Below are positions 10,026 through 18,352 of a DNA stretch of 27,686 bases, in pieces (within the stretch, counting starts at the first letter, position 1; each line of letters starts with the position of its first letter). The stretch is taken from the NCBI GenBank assembly GCA_004558865.1, contig SFCY01000010.1, positions 1 to 27,686 on the forward strand. The letters are read 5' to 3'. Made by a program: the position numbers and the translations under genes. Source of the DNA: Bacteroidales bacterium. Lineage in GTDB: Bacteria; Bacteroidota; Bacteroidia; Bacteroidales; Bacteroidaceae. A model generated the notes under the pieces. It had not been told where the DNA came from, searched no databases, and was given only the letters and a program-made list of their open reading frames with translations.

Positions 10026-11981
10026 TTATCGTTTCAGAATCAACGCCGACTGCGCATCGACGGTCACGTCGCCTCCCTGCATCACTTCCTGCGACTGCTC
10101 GTCGATGGCGCCGTCGCAGGCGACGACCGTGTAGCTGCCCTCGGGAATCCTGACGCTCTTGGCCTCGCGGTTGGCGTTGAGCACCACTATGATATGCTGC
10201 CAAGGGTCGATGCCCTGCAAGTCGTGCAACTCGAAAGCCACCACACACTGCGGGGCGTCGAGGAAGCGGAGGTGGCTGCGCACGAGGTCGGCCTTGGCCA
10301 GCCGGAAGGCGGGATGGTTCTGGCGCAGGCGGATGAGTTTCTTGTAGTAGTCGAACACCTGGGGATAACGCTGCAGGTTGTTCCAGTCGAGTTCATTGAT
10401 GCTGTCGGGCGAGTTGAAGGAGTTGTGCACGCCCTTCTTGCTGCGCAGCATCTCCTCGCCGCTGAGGATGAAGGGCACACCCTGCGAGGTGAACACGGCG
10501 GTCTGGGCCAGCTCGTCGAGTCGGATGAGTTCCTCGTCGCCGATGCCGGGGATGGAGGCGCGCAGTCGGTCGACGAGGCACATGTCGTCGTGGCAGCTCA
10601 CATAGCTGATCATCTGCGTGGGGTCGTTGGCCCAGGCCTCCTTGCTGTAGTTCACCCGAGCCATGTCGACTTGCGGATGGTCGATGCAGCCGGCTATGCC
10701 AAACTTCAGGCTCTCCTCCAGTCCTGGCACACCGGCAAGGAAGCCCCCCTTGTGGTCGTCGCTGAAGGGTCCGCGGAGGGCGTCGCGCATGTCGTCGCAG
10801 AACGCCCCGATGCCATGGAGCCGCTTGGTGTTGGCCTTCACGGCGAGCTTCTCCGTGGGATAGGCGCACTGTCCTGCGCTCCACCCCTCGCCATAGATGT
10901 AGATGGCGGGGTCGATGCCATTCACCATCTCGCGTATCTCGTTCATCGTCTCGATGTCGTGCACGCCCATGAGGTCGAAGCGGAAGCCGTCGATGTGGTA
11001 CTCGTCAATCCAGTATTTCACGCTCTCTTTCATGAAGGCGCGCATGATGGCCTGGCCGGAGGCCGTCTCGTTGCCGCAGCCCGAGCCGTTGCTTGGCGTG
11101 CCGTCGGCATTGAAACGATAGTAGGCGCCAGGCCACGTGAGCTGGAAGTTGCTGTGGTCGAGGTCGAAAGTGTGGTTGTAGACCACGTCGAGGATTACGC
11201 TGATACCCGCCTTGTGCAGTGCCTGCACCATCTGCTTGAACTCGCGTATGCGCACGGTGGGGTTATAGGGGTCGGTGCTGTAGCTGCCCTCAGGCACGTT
11301 GTAGTTGAGCGGGTCGTAGCCCCAGTTGTATTGCGGCACGTCGAGGCGGGTCTCATCCACCGAGGCGTAGTCGAACGAGGGCAGGATGTGGATGGCGTTC
11401 ACGCCGAGGCTCTTCAGATAGTCGATGGCCTTGGGTTCGGTGAGGGCAAGGAACTTGCCCTTATGCGTCAGGCCCGAGGTGGGCGACACGGAAAAGTCGC
11501 GGAAATGCATCTCGTAGACGACGAGGTCGGCGGGCGACTTCAGCTGTGGCCGACTGTCATGTTCCCAGCCGGCGGGATTGGTCTCGGCCATGTCGACGAT
11601 GGCTCCCCGCTGGCCATTGACTCCCACGGCGGTGGCGAAGACTCCGGGAGTCTCACGTGGATGCTTCTTGTCGCCGCTGATGTCGAAAGTGTAGTATTTG
11701 CCTTTCCATTCGCCTTTCACGGTGGCCAGCCAGCCCCCGCGCTCGTTTTGTTTCATCCTCACCGTCTTGAGCGGAGTGCCGCCAAGAGGCTCGCTGTAGA
11801 GTCGCAGCACAACGCTCTTGCCCTTGGCCGGACAGCCGAGAAAGGAGAACGAAGTCGCCTTGTGCGAATAGCCTATTTGGGAAAAATAGTCGAGGGCCAT
11901 TGTGTCCGGGTCAACGGCCTGGGCCTGGGCGGCGATGCTGCCCGCAGCGAAAAGAGCCATAAAAAGAGGTTTTAGCTTCAT
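10026..11981 (-). CDS. pulA: Type I pullulanase (GH13_14), exported
   Basis: The enzyme cuts alpha-1,6 branch points in limit dextrins. Its 651 residues begin with a signal peptide (about 1-20, ending AAQA), so it probably acts in the periplasm; no lipobox is visible. A CBM48-like beta domain (about 45-150) precedes the barrel. The signature YNWGYDP of type I pullulanases is at 218-224, region I DVVYNH at 265-270, nucleophile D336 in DGFRFD, acid/base E365 in YGEGW, and the third acid D465 in SCHDD. A C-terminal beta domain completes it. It follows the GH97 gene after 76 bases, which contain a large hairpin, and precedes susA by 10 bases. The Bacteroides sus operon has no such gene next to susA and susB, so placing debranching in the same unit is a local variation. 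Many cytoplasmic PulA enzymes lack a signal; this one clearly has one. Confidence 0.93.
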   Translation of the reverse strand: MKLKPLFMALFAAGSIAAQAQAVDPDTMALDYFSQIGYSHKATSFSFLGCPAKGKSVVLRLYSEPLGGTPLKTVRMKQNERGGWLATVKGEWKGKYYTFDISGDKKHPRETPGVFATAVGVNGQRGAIVDMAETNPAGWEHDSRPQLKSPADLVVYEMHFRDFSVSPTSGLTHKGKFLALTEPKAIDYLKSLGVNAIHILPSFDYASVDETRLDVPQYNWGYDPLNYNVPEGSYSTDPYNPTVRIREFKQMVQALHKAGISVILDVVYNHTFDLDHSNFQLTWPGAYYRFNADGTPSNGSGCGNETASGQAIMRAFMKESVKYWIDEYHIDGFRFDLMGVHDIETMNEIREMVNGIDPAIYIYGEGWSAGQCAYPTEKLAVKANTKRLHGIGAFCDDMRDALRGPFSDDHKGGFLAGVPGLEESLKFGIAGCIDHPQVDMARVNYSKEAWANDPTQMISYVSCHDDMCLVDRLRASIPGIGDEELIRLDELAQTAVFTSQGVPFILSGEEMLRSKKGVHNSFNSPDSINELDWNNLQRYPQVFDYYKKLIRLRQNHPAFRLAKADLVRSHLRFLDAPQCVVAFELHDLQGIDPWQHIIVVLNANREAKSVRIPEGSYTVVACDGAIDEQSQEVMQGGDVTVDAQSALILKR

Positions 11982-12004
11982 CGTTGTTGGATCATATTGG
12001 GAGG

Positions 12005-12040
12005 GGACCGGCTGGAGTCAGCGCGACATCCAGCCGGTCC
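12005..12040 (-). other. Intercistronic hairpin between susB and pulA
   Basis: GGACCGGCTGGA (12005-12016) pairs perfectly with TCCAGCCGGTCC (12029-12040). The 12-base loop can add a GTC/GAC pairing. No U-tract follows on the minus strand, so it is unlikely to be a full terminator. It may stabilise the upstream mRNA end or act as a processing site. Confidence 0.6.
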
Positions 12041-12057
12041 GTCCTGTAAAGGTTCTG

Positions 12058-14187
12058 TTATTTGGCAATGATGGAAATGGCAAAGCCGCCGCCGGGTGCC
12101 TCGGTGAGCTTGAGCACGTCGCCCCGCTTCACGGTGCGCTTGGTGATGACGTAGGCCTTGGGGTTCTTGTCGAAGCTGGCGTCCTTGGCGTCGGCGTAGA
12201 TGGTGCACTCATACTTGCGGCCCTTGTCGAGGAAGTCGAGCTTGATGGTCGACTGGTGGCCGTCCTCGTTGCACTTGCCGCCCACAAACCAGTTGTCGGT
12301 GCCCTTGGCCTTGCGGGCCACGGTGATGTAGCGGGCGGGCTCGGCCTCAAGATACCTGCTGTCGTCCCAGTCGCAGGCCACATCGCGGATGAACTGGAAG
12401 GCGTCATCGTACTTCTTGTAGTTCTCGGGCAGGTCGGCGGCCATCTGCAACGGACTGTACATGGTCAGGTAGAGGGCCAACTGTCCCACGAGTGTGGTGT
12501 GGACATAGTTGGGGTTGTCGCTCCACGTCTTGAGCTGGGTCTCCAGTATTCCGGGGGTGTAGTCCATCGGGCCTCCCTGCAGACGTGTGAAGGGGAGGAT
12601 GACGGTGTGGTCGGGGCGGGAGCCTCCGAAAGCCTCGTATTCGGTTCCGCGCGCGCTCTCGTTGCCTATCAGGTTGGGATAGGTGCGGCACAGTCCCGTG
12701 GGACGCACGGCCTCATGCTGGTTGACCACGATGTGGTTCTTGGCGGCCTCCTTGACGATATAAAGGTAGTGGTTGTTCATCGACTGCGAGAAGTGGTGGT
12801 CGCCGCGGGGGATGATGTCGCCCACATAGCCGCCCTTGATGGCGTCGTAGCCATACTTCTTCATCAGGGCAAATGCCTCGGGCAGGTGGCGCTCATAGTT
12901 TTGCGTGCTGGATGAGGTCTCGTGGTGCATCATCAGCTTCACGCCCTTGGAGTGGGCGTAGTCGTTGAGGTACTTGATGTCGAAGTCGGGATAGGGAGTG
13001 ACAAAGTCGAAGACATAGTCCTTCCAGTGGTTGGCCCAGTCTTCCCAACCCACGTTCCACCCCTCGACAAGCACTTCCTGCAGTCCGTTGGCGGCCGCGA
13101 AGTCGATGTACTTCTTCACGTTTGCAGTGTTGGCGGCATGGCGCCCGTTGGGCTTCACCTTGGCCCAGTCTATCTGGTCGAGCTTGATGCTGGGAAACTC
13201 GTCGGTGTAGTTCCACGCGCTCTTGCCGACAATCATCTCCCACCACACGCCACAGTATTTTGTGGGGTGGATCCAGCTTGTGTCCTCAATCTTGCAAGGC
13301 TCGTTGAGGTTGTATATCATTTTGGAGGAGAGCATCGTGCGCGCGTCGTCGCTCACCATCACGGTGCGCCAGGGAGTTTGGCAGGGTGTCTGCATGTAGC
13401 CCTTCATGCCTGTGGCGTCGGGTGTGAGCCACGATTCGAACACGAAGTTCTTGTCGTCGAGGTTGAGGTGCATCGTGGCGTAGTCCACGCAAGCGGCCTC
13501 ATGGATGTTGATGTAGAGTCCATCCTTGGTCTTGAGCTGCAAGGCTGTCTGCACGCCGGTGGGCGAGAACACGGACACGGAAGAGTTGCTCCAGTTGACC
13601 GCGTCGTGGAAGCGCGAGCGTATCTCGGAGAGCCTCGACTCCTGCGTTTCCTGCTCCTGCGTGTCGTAGTCGCCGGGAAGCCACCATGCCGTGTGGTCGC
13701 CGGTCATGGCAAACTGGGTGTGCTCGTCCTTGATGACAAAATAGACGAGGGAGTCCTGCTGTGGAAACTCATAGCGCAGTCCCATTCCCTCATCATAGAC
13801 ACGGAAACGGATGACCATCTCGCGCTTGGTTGTGGGCTGGTCGAGGGTCACGGCCAACTCGTTGTAGTGGTTGCGCACCTGGGCCACCTCCCCCCAGACG
13901 GGTTTCCAAGTCTCGTCGAAAGTGGAGGTCTTGGTGTCCTTGACCTCGAAGCCATCCATCAGAGAGGTCTCGCGCATGCCCTTGGAGGCGTGCTTGTCCT
14001 TGGCGAGCTCCAGCCCCAATCGCGACGGCCTCACCACGGCCTTGTTCTTGTAACTCATCTCGTAGGTGGGGCGCCCACCGTCGAGATAGAACCTCACGGC
14101 CACATTGCCGTTGGGCGATTTCACTTCCTGCGCTGTGGCCAACAAGGGCAAAAGCACGGCGCAAAGCAAAACTGTTATTTTGTGCAT
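12058..14187 (-). CDS. susB: SusB-like GH97 alpha-glucosidase
   Basis: This 709-residue periplasmic enzyme releases glucose from the non-reducing ends of malto-oligosaccharides. A signal peptide (1-19, ending LLATA) is followed by the GH97 N-terminal beta-sandwich, the (beta/alpha)8 barrel and a C-terminal beta domain. The glutamates that mark inverting, calcium-dependent GH97a enzymes appear to be kept. E423 (HHETSS), E492 (NQHEAVRPTG), E510 and E516 (ARGTEYEAF) all lie 16 positions before the Bacteroides SusB residues 439, 508, 526 and 532 as I recall them, a consistent offset. In retaining GH97 enzymes an Asp replaces these, so inversion is inferred. It lies 203 bases downstream of malQ. 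That gap shows a GGGCTATAG direct repeat (14235 and 14279) but no clear -7 box or terminator, so read-through from malQ is likely. Confidence 0.95.
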   Translation of the reverse strand: MHKITVLLCAVLLPLLATAQEVKSPNGNVAVRFYLDGGRPTYEMSYKNKAVVRPSRLGLELAKDKHASKGMRETSLMDGFEVKDTKTSTFDETWKPVWGEVAQVRNHYNELAVTLDQPTTKREMVIRFRVYDEGMGLRYEFPQQDSLVYFVIKDEHTQFAMTGDHTAWWLPGDYDTQEQETQESRLSEIRSRFHDAVNWSNSSVSVFSPTGVQTALQLKTKDGLYINIHEAACVDYATMHLNLDDKNFVFESWLTPDATGMKGYMQTPCQTPWRTVMVSDDARTMLSSKMIYNLNEPCKIEDTSWIHPTKYCGVWWEMIVGKSAWNYTDEFPSIKLDQIDWAKVKPNGRHAANTANVKKYIDFAAANGLQEVLVEGWNVGWEDWANHWKDYVFDFVTPYPDFDIKYLNDYAHSKGVKLMMHHETSSSTQNYERHLPEAFALMKKYGYDAIKGGYVGDIIPRGDHHFSQSMNNHYLYIVKEAAKNHIVVNQHEAVRPTGLCRTYPNLIGNESARGTEYEAFGGSRPDHTVILPFTRLQGGPMDYTPGILETQLKTWSDNPNYVHTTLVGQLALYLTMYSPLQMAADLPENYKKYDDAFQFIRDVACDWDDSRYLEAEPARYITVARKAKGTDNWFVGGKCNEDGHQSTIKLDFLDKGRKYECTIYADAKDASFDKNPKAYVITKRTVKRGDVLKLTEAPGGGFAISIIAK

Positions 14188-14390
14188 GTTGTCTTTGTAT
14201 TGTATTTGTTTCTGGTTCTTGTTGAAATCTTAGAGGGCTATAGTCCCTAAAGACGCCATAACTTGATGGAGTCCACAGGGGCTATAGCCTTCCCGTTTGA
14301 TTGCATACGCTGTAGGCACGTCCGATTCATCCCATCATTCACAGGGCATTGCGCACGGCCCTCATCCGCATGGCAATCGCGCATTGGACG

Positions 14391-17072
14391 TCATCTTCCG
14401 CTCTCTGTCACCAGCTCGCTCACGTTGGCCGAGAAATCCTTGTTGGCCATCAGGTCCTCGATGTTGACGTGCATGCGATAGCGCCAATAATGGTGGGGAT
14501 TGGCGGGTATGTTGATGCGCTCGGCATTGGGGTCGGGCAGGCGCAGCTGCTCGTCGATAGCCATCCAGTCCTGGATGGAGATGATGCAGAGCATGGACGG
14601 ACAGGTGAGGTGGCGCGACACGATGTCGCGGGCCAGCCAGCCGGGCAGCGGATGGGGAGCGGGTCCCTCGCGGTAGAGCATGTTGTTGTAATAGTCCTGC
14701 GTGCGCTCCTGGTTCTCGTCCCACCACTGGCGCAGGGTGGCCATGTCGTGGGTGGAGATGGTGGCCACGGAGCGGTAGGGGTTGCGCGACAGGTGGCCGA
14801 ACCTCACGTGCGGGTCCTTGGGCATCGACTGGATTTCAAGACTCAGGATGCGAAGCTCGTCCATCACCCAAGGCACACAGTCGGGCACCATGCCCAAATC
14901 CTCGGCGCAGACCAACATGCGGGTGGCCTGCACGAGGCGCGGAAGCTTCTTCATGGCTTCCTGATACCAGAACTGGTTGTTGCGACGGTAGAAATAGTCG
15001 TTGTAGAGCTTGTTGAAGATGCCCTTGTCGGTGTCCCACAGCCACTGGTAGATGAAGTCGAACTGCACGCTGATGCGCGGGTGGAAGCGGTTGGGGTCGC
15101 GATGGTCGCGCAGGAACAGCACGTCGCTGATGAGGGCATACAATCCGTCGCGCACCCAGAGGTCTTCCTTCTTGGTGCAGCCGGCGAAGGCTTTCTCCAC
15201 CTTTCGCTGCGTGTCGTATTCGGGTCGCATCCTGTAGAGGCCGTTGCCCTTGGGCAGCAGATACTTTTCCCTCACTTCCTGGGCGCGCTCATGGAACACA
15301 CGGTCGAGCACCCAGTCGGCGATGAAGGGTTCGGTGAACAGTTCCTCCTGCCACCGCAGTCCGTAGCCCTCTATCTCCTCGCGCGTCATGCCCAACGACG
15401 GGGAGAACTGGCCCAAGAGTCCGTGGACGGCATCGACGGGAATCTCCCAGATGCGGAAGAATCCCAACACGTGGTCGATGCGGTAGGCGTCGAAATACTT
15501 CTGCATGTTGCGGAAGCGGCGCACCCACCAAGCGCAGTCGTCCTTGAGCATCTCGTCCCAGTTGTAGGTGGGGAATCCCCAGTTCTGGCCGTTGACGGAG
15601 AAGTCGTCGGGCGGCGCTCCGGCCTGCGAGTCGAGGTTGAAGTAGCGCGGCTCGCTCCACACGTCGCAACCGTTGCGGTTCACGCCGATTGGAATGTCGC
15701 CCTTGAGGATAATGCCCTTGCTGCGCGCGTAGTCGTGCACCTCGCGCATCTGTGAGCTGAGGATGAACTGCACGTAGTAATAGAACGCCACCTTATTGTA
15801 TTCGTCGGAGCCGGCTGTCTCCAGGGCCTTGCGGTCGGCCTCGCTCCACAGCTCGTGGCCCTTCCACTGGCTGAAGTCGTAGGTGCCGGTGGTGTCGCGC
15901 AGAGAGCAGTATTCGGCGTATGGCACCAGCCACGACTTGTTCTCGTCGAAGAACAGCTTGAAGGCTTTTCCTGCGAGAGTTGTGGCCCCCTCCTGCTCAT
16001 AGAGTTTGTGGAGGTATTCGGTCTTGGCATTGTTCACCTTCTCATAGTCAATCTGCGGCAGGGCATTGAGCTCCTGGCGAATCTTCTCAAACCGCTCGCG
16101 GTCGGCCTTGTTGGCCAACTGGGGCAGGGAGCGCAGGTCGGCATATTGGGGATGGAGGGCGAAGATGCTGATGCAGCTGTAGGGATAGGAGTCGGTCCAG
16201 GTGTGGGTGGTCGTGGTGTCGTTGATGGGCAGCACCTGCAGCACGCGCTGGCGGGTCTGCGCCACCCAGTCGACCATCATCCGCAGGTCGCCGAAGTCGC
16301 CCACGCCGAAGCTCTTCTTGGAGCGCAGCGAGAACACGGGCACCAAGGTTCCGGCGCAGCGCACGTCGTAGATGTCAAAATAGGCCACGCCCTCCTCGTA
16401 GCACACCAAGTCGCCGTCGCAGAGCGTGGGCAGCACGAGCTCGCGGTTGTTGCGCGTCTCCCACATCCTGTTGTTGTGCCGCTTGTCGATGGCCACAAAC
16501 TTGAACTCCACCATCTTGCCAGCCATGTCGGAGGCGTCGACATCCACCACCCATTCGTTGATGCTGTGCTGGGTCATGGCCACGGCGTCGCTCCACTTCC
16601 ATGCGCCGAGCGAGTTGGTGCTGCCCAACACGTAGAGCGACTCGCAACTGCGCAACTGGGGTGCGCAAACCTTCAGCCTCAGCGTCTTGCCGAAGCCCTT
16701 GCTCTCGGGTCTGGCCAGGACGTGGCGGTTGAGGCATTCTGTGAATGCGGAGCTATAGCGGAAGCTGTCGGCGGGCATGTCTGTCCAGCGGTCGTAGAGG
16801 CGGTAGAGCCCCCGGCCGTTGTTGGTCTCAAGCAGATGGTGATGTCCTTGCCATTCCACACGCTTCTGCTCTTGGCCGCATTCTATACTATAATAATACT
16901 CCAGCGTGTCGGTGTCGTTGTCCACGTTGATTTCGCAGTCCCAGTCCCATCCGTTGGCAGTGGCCATTCGGTACTGGCTGGCTGTTTTCTCATCAGCTCC
17001 GTCGTGGAGCAAGTTTACCAACAGCTCCTCTCCGAAGACAGTCTGATAATTGACATGAAAAAGCAATTTCAT
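14391..17072 (-). CDS. malQ: 4-alpha-glucanotransferase, DPE2-like, with two CBM20 domains (GH77)
   Basis: This cytoplasmic disproportionating enzyme transfers glucan chains and releases glucose, using maltose and maltodextrins. I start at the ATG at 17072 (893 residues; MKLLFHVNYQT), because the 29 codons before it cross the promoter and do not belong to the family. There is no signal peptide. Two starch-binding CBM20 domains (about 1-115 and 128-235) precede the GH77 barrel. Catalytic residues are nucleophile D533 in YRIDHVLGFFR, acid/base E724 in CAEDLG, and D776 in STHDMATLRQWWDE. The long insertion in the barrel and the paired CBM20 domains match plant cytosolic DPE2 and Bacteroidetes MalQ rather than the ~500-residue enterobacterial type. 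It is first in the starch gene series, with a LacI-type operator upstream. Confidence 0.95.
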   Translation of the reverse strand: MKLLFHVNYQTVFGEELLVNLLHDGADEKTASQYRMATANGWDWDCEINVDNDTDTLEYYYSIECGQEQKRVEWQGHHHLLETNNGRGLYRLYDRWTDMPADSFRYSSAFTECLNRHVLARPESKGFGKTLRLKVCAPQLRSCESLYVLGSTNSLGAWKWSDAVAMTQHSINEWVVDVDASDMAGKMVEFKFVAIDKRHNNRMWETRNNRELVLPTLCDGDLVCYEEGVAYFDIYDVRCAGTLVPVFSLRSKKSFGVGDFGDLRMMVDWVAQTRQRVLQVLPINDTTTTHTWTDSYPYSCISIFALHPQYADLRSLPQLANKADRERFEKIRQELNALPQIDYEKVNNAKTEYLHKLYEQEGATTLAGKAFKLFFDENKSWLVPYAEYCSLRDTTGTYDFSQWKGHELWSEADRKALETAGSDEYNKVAFYYYVQFILSSQMREVHDYARSKGIILKGDIPIGVNRNGCDVWSEPRYFNLDSQAGAPPDDFSVNGQNWGFPTYNWDEMLKDDCAWWVRRFRNMQKYFDAYRIDHVLGFFRIWEIPVDAVHGLLGQFSPSLGMTREEIEGYGLRWQEELFTEPFIADWVLDRVFHERAQEVREKYLLPKGNGLYRMRPEYDTQRKVEKAFAGCTKKEDLWVRDGLYALISDVLFLRDHRDPNRFHPRISVQFDFIYQWLWDTDKGIFNKLYNDYFYRRNNQFWYQEAMKKLPRLVQATRMLVCAEDLGMVPDCVPWVMDELRILSLEIQSMPKDPHVRFGHLSRNPYRSVATISTHDMATLRQWWDENQERTQDYYNNMLYREGPAPHPLPGWLARDIVSRHLTCPSMLCIISIQDWMAIDEQLRLPDPNAERINIPANPHHYWRYRMHVNIEDLMANKDFSANVSELVTESGR

Positions 17073-17096
17073 AATCGAGTTCTTGGTTATTTGGTG

Positions 17097-17104
17097 TAAA
17101 GGTA
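17097..17104 (-). promoter_or_regulatory. Candidate -7 box of the malQ promoter
   Basis: TACCTTTA on the minus strand (17104 to 17097) differs from TAnnTTTG only in the last base. It would place the transcript start about 20 bases before the ATG at 17072. No good -33 box is visible at the usual spacing, which fits a promoter that needs an activator bound at the upstream palindrome. Confidence 0.5.
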
Positions 17105-17160
17105 GCAATAAAACCAAAACTTCTTTCTGAAAGAAAAACAATAAAAGCGCAAAAAACAAT

Positions 17161-17172
17161 GCAAACGTTTGC
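17161..17172. promoter_or_regulatory. LacI-family-type operator upstream of malQ
   Basis: GCAAACGTTTGC is a perfect 12-bp palindrome with the central CG typical of LacI/PurR-family sites. On the minus strand it sits in the longer string GCGCAAACGTTTGCA, which recurs exactly upstream of the amylase at 24703-24717. Its centre is 62.5 bp before the -7 box. The matching regulator is not in the window. Confidence 0.75.
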
Positions 17173-17206
17173 GCTTAGGCTGTGAGGTTAAAGGATTGAT
17201 GGGGGG

Positions 17207-17290
17207 GATGGGGTTTATGGGGGGCGGATGGGGAACACCCCATAAACCCCATCAGCCCCCCATAAACCCCATAGCCCCCATAAACCCCAT
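17207..17290. repeat. G-rich repeat with inverted copy after the TraB gene; hairpin and G-quadruplex potential
   Basis: CCCCATAAACCCCAT occurs three times in direct orientation (17238, 17258, 17276). An inverted copy at 17207-17222 forms a perfect 16-bp stem with 17238-17253. On the minus strand, which is the TraB transcript strand, this gives six or more runs of at least four G separated by TTTAT or CTAT. It may act as a transcription barrier between the TraB gene and malQ; there is no U-tract. Confidence 0.7.
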
Positions 17291-17302
17291 AGCCCTAAAG
17301 GC

Positions 17303-18208
17303 TCACTTCACGCCCTCAACCGTGTAGCCGGCCTTGCGGAGCAGGGCAAGCACGCCCTTGTCGCCGAGCAGGTGGAGGCAGCCTACGCAGAACAGCGTGG
17401 GACGCTCTTGCATGAGCTGCGGAATCTTGCCCATCCAGTCTGCGTTGCGGTTGAAGACGAGCTTGTCCAAATACTCCTGTGTAGGGTCGCAGTCGTTGCC
17501 CAACTTGGTCTCGAAGGCTTTCCAGATGGCGGCTGTGTCCTGGGCCATGTAGGCTTTGGTGAGGTCCTCTGTGTACTGCAGCGACTGGTCGGGGTTGTCG
17601 ACCAGGCACATGAGAGTCTTCACCTGCTTTGAGAGAGGATCTCCATACAGCACCTTGGCCTGAAACTCGGCCGTCTCCAGTCCGCCCACAGGCTCGTTGT
17701 TGTTGAGGGCCTGCTTCTGGAAATACTCGTCAAACCCGTTGGTCGGGTCAAATTCGCCCATGTGGTGGGTGAGATAGAGCAGGATGGTGAAATTGGTGCT
17801 GAGTGCAGCCGGCGACATGCTGCCCATCTGCTGCATCACGGCGGGGTTGTTGAAGTCGGTCTGCATGGTCTTCATCATAAAGGCGTTGACGCGCTTCATC
17901 TGGTCGGCCGACAGCACTTGGTTGATTTTCTGTCCTTCGCCAAGCATCATGTGCTTCTGCACCACCTGCGTGGTGGCCTGCATGGAGGCCGGGTCCATCT
18001 TCAGCTCGCCATACACTTGCTCAGTGGAGTCGAGGGCGGTCCTCACGCCGGGAATGGAGTTGATGAAAGCCACGTTGGCCAGATGGTGTGTACCTATAAT
18101 ATAGGAAGGCTTGGCCAGGCCATTGCCCGAAATCCTATAAAGCACTTGGGCTTGCGCGGCGATAAAGAAGCCGCAGCAAAGCATGAGGGTGAGAATGGTT
18201 TTCTTCAT
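17303..18208 (-). CDS. TraB/GumN-family exported protein
   Basis: The product has 301 residues from the ATG at 18208. An in-frame ATG 54 bases further upstream exists but would lie ahead of the predicted transcript start. A signal peptide (about 1-20, ending AAQA) is followed by the family hallmarks: GTHH near residue 39 and, at the C-terminus, CVGCLHLLGDKGVLALLRKAGYTVEGVK. The family is thought to be metal-dependent and proteolytic (Tiki-like) because of the paired GxxH motifs, but bacterial GumN proteins have no settled role. It has its own strong promoter, sits between the kinase operon and malQ on the same strand, and ends in the G-rich repeat. A link with starch use is not evident. Confidence 0.85.
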   Translation of the reverse strand: MKKTILTLMLCCGFFIAAQAQVLYRISGNGLAKPSYIIGTHHLANVAFINSIPGVRTALDSTEQVYGELKMDPASMQATTQVVQKHMMLGEGQKINQVLSADQMKRVNAFMMKTMQTDFNNPAVMQQMGSMSPAALSTNFTILLYLTHHMGEFDPTNGFDEYFQKQALNNNEPVGGLETAEFQAKVLYGDPLSKQVKTLMCLVDNPDQSLQYTEDLTKAYMAQDTAAIWKAFETKLGNDCDPTQEYLDKLVFNRNADWMGKIPQLMQERPTLFCVGCLHLLGDKGVLALLRKAGYTVEGVK

Positions 18209-18232
18209 GATTCTTTTTGTTGGTTGATATTG

Positions 18233-18263
18233 CAAAGATAAGTATTTTTTCACTAACCGCAAA
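18233..18263 (-). promoter_or_regulatory. Bacteroidetes-type promoter of the TraB/GumN gene
   Basis: On the minus strand, TTTG (18263 to 18260), 19 bases, then TATCTTTG (18240 to 18233) matches the TTTG-N19-TAnnTTTG consensus exactly. The predicted transcript starts about 20 bases before the ATG at 18208. It is the best promoter match in the window. Confidence 0.75.
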
Positions 18264-18282
18264 GGCCTTGGTCAGGCCTTTG
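18260..18282. other. Palindrome overlapping the TraB promoter; possible operator or terminator
   Basis: CAAAGGCCT (18260-18268) and AGGCCTTTG (18274-18282) are perfect 9-bp arms around a 5-base loop. One arm contains the -33 TTTG of the TraB promoter. It lies about 70 bases past the stop codon of the AAA-CYTH gene. No U-run follows, so it is a weak terminator at best. Confidence 0.5.
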
Positions 18283-18352
18283 TGCATGGTTTGCGGGGCG
18301 CGACTCGGATTTTTCACACTTGTTGTGGGGCAGCCCCGCCGCAGCCTTGGCC

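Noticed and set aside
8111..11975. Two long plus-strand open frames (628 and 687 codons) opposite susA and pulA
   Set aside because: They are antisense shadows: the proteins are rich in Val, Gly, His, Ala and Leu with no recognisable domain, as expected from GC-rich codon use on the other strand, while the minus-strand frames hold complete catalytic motifs.
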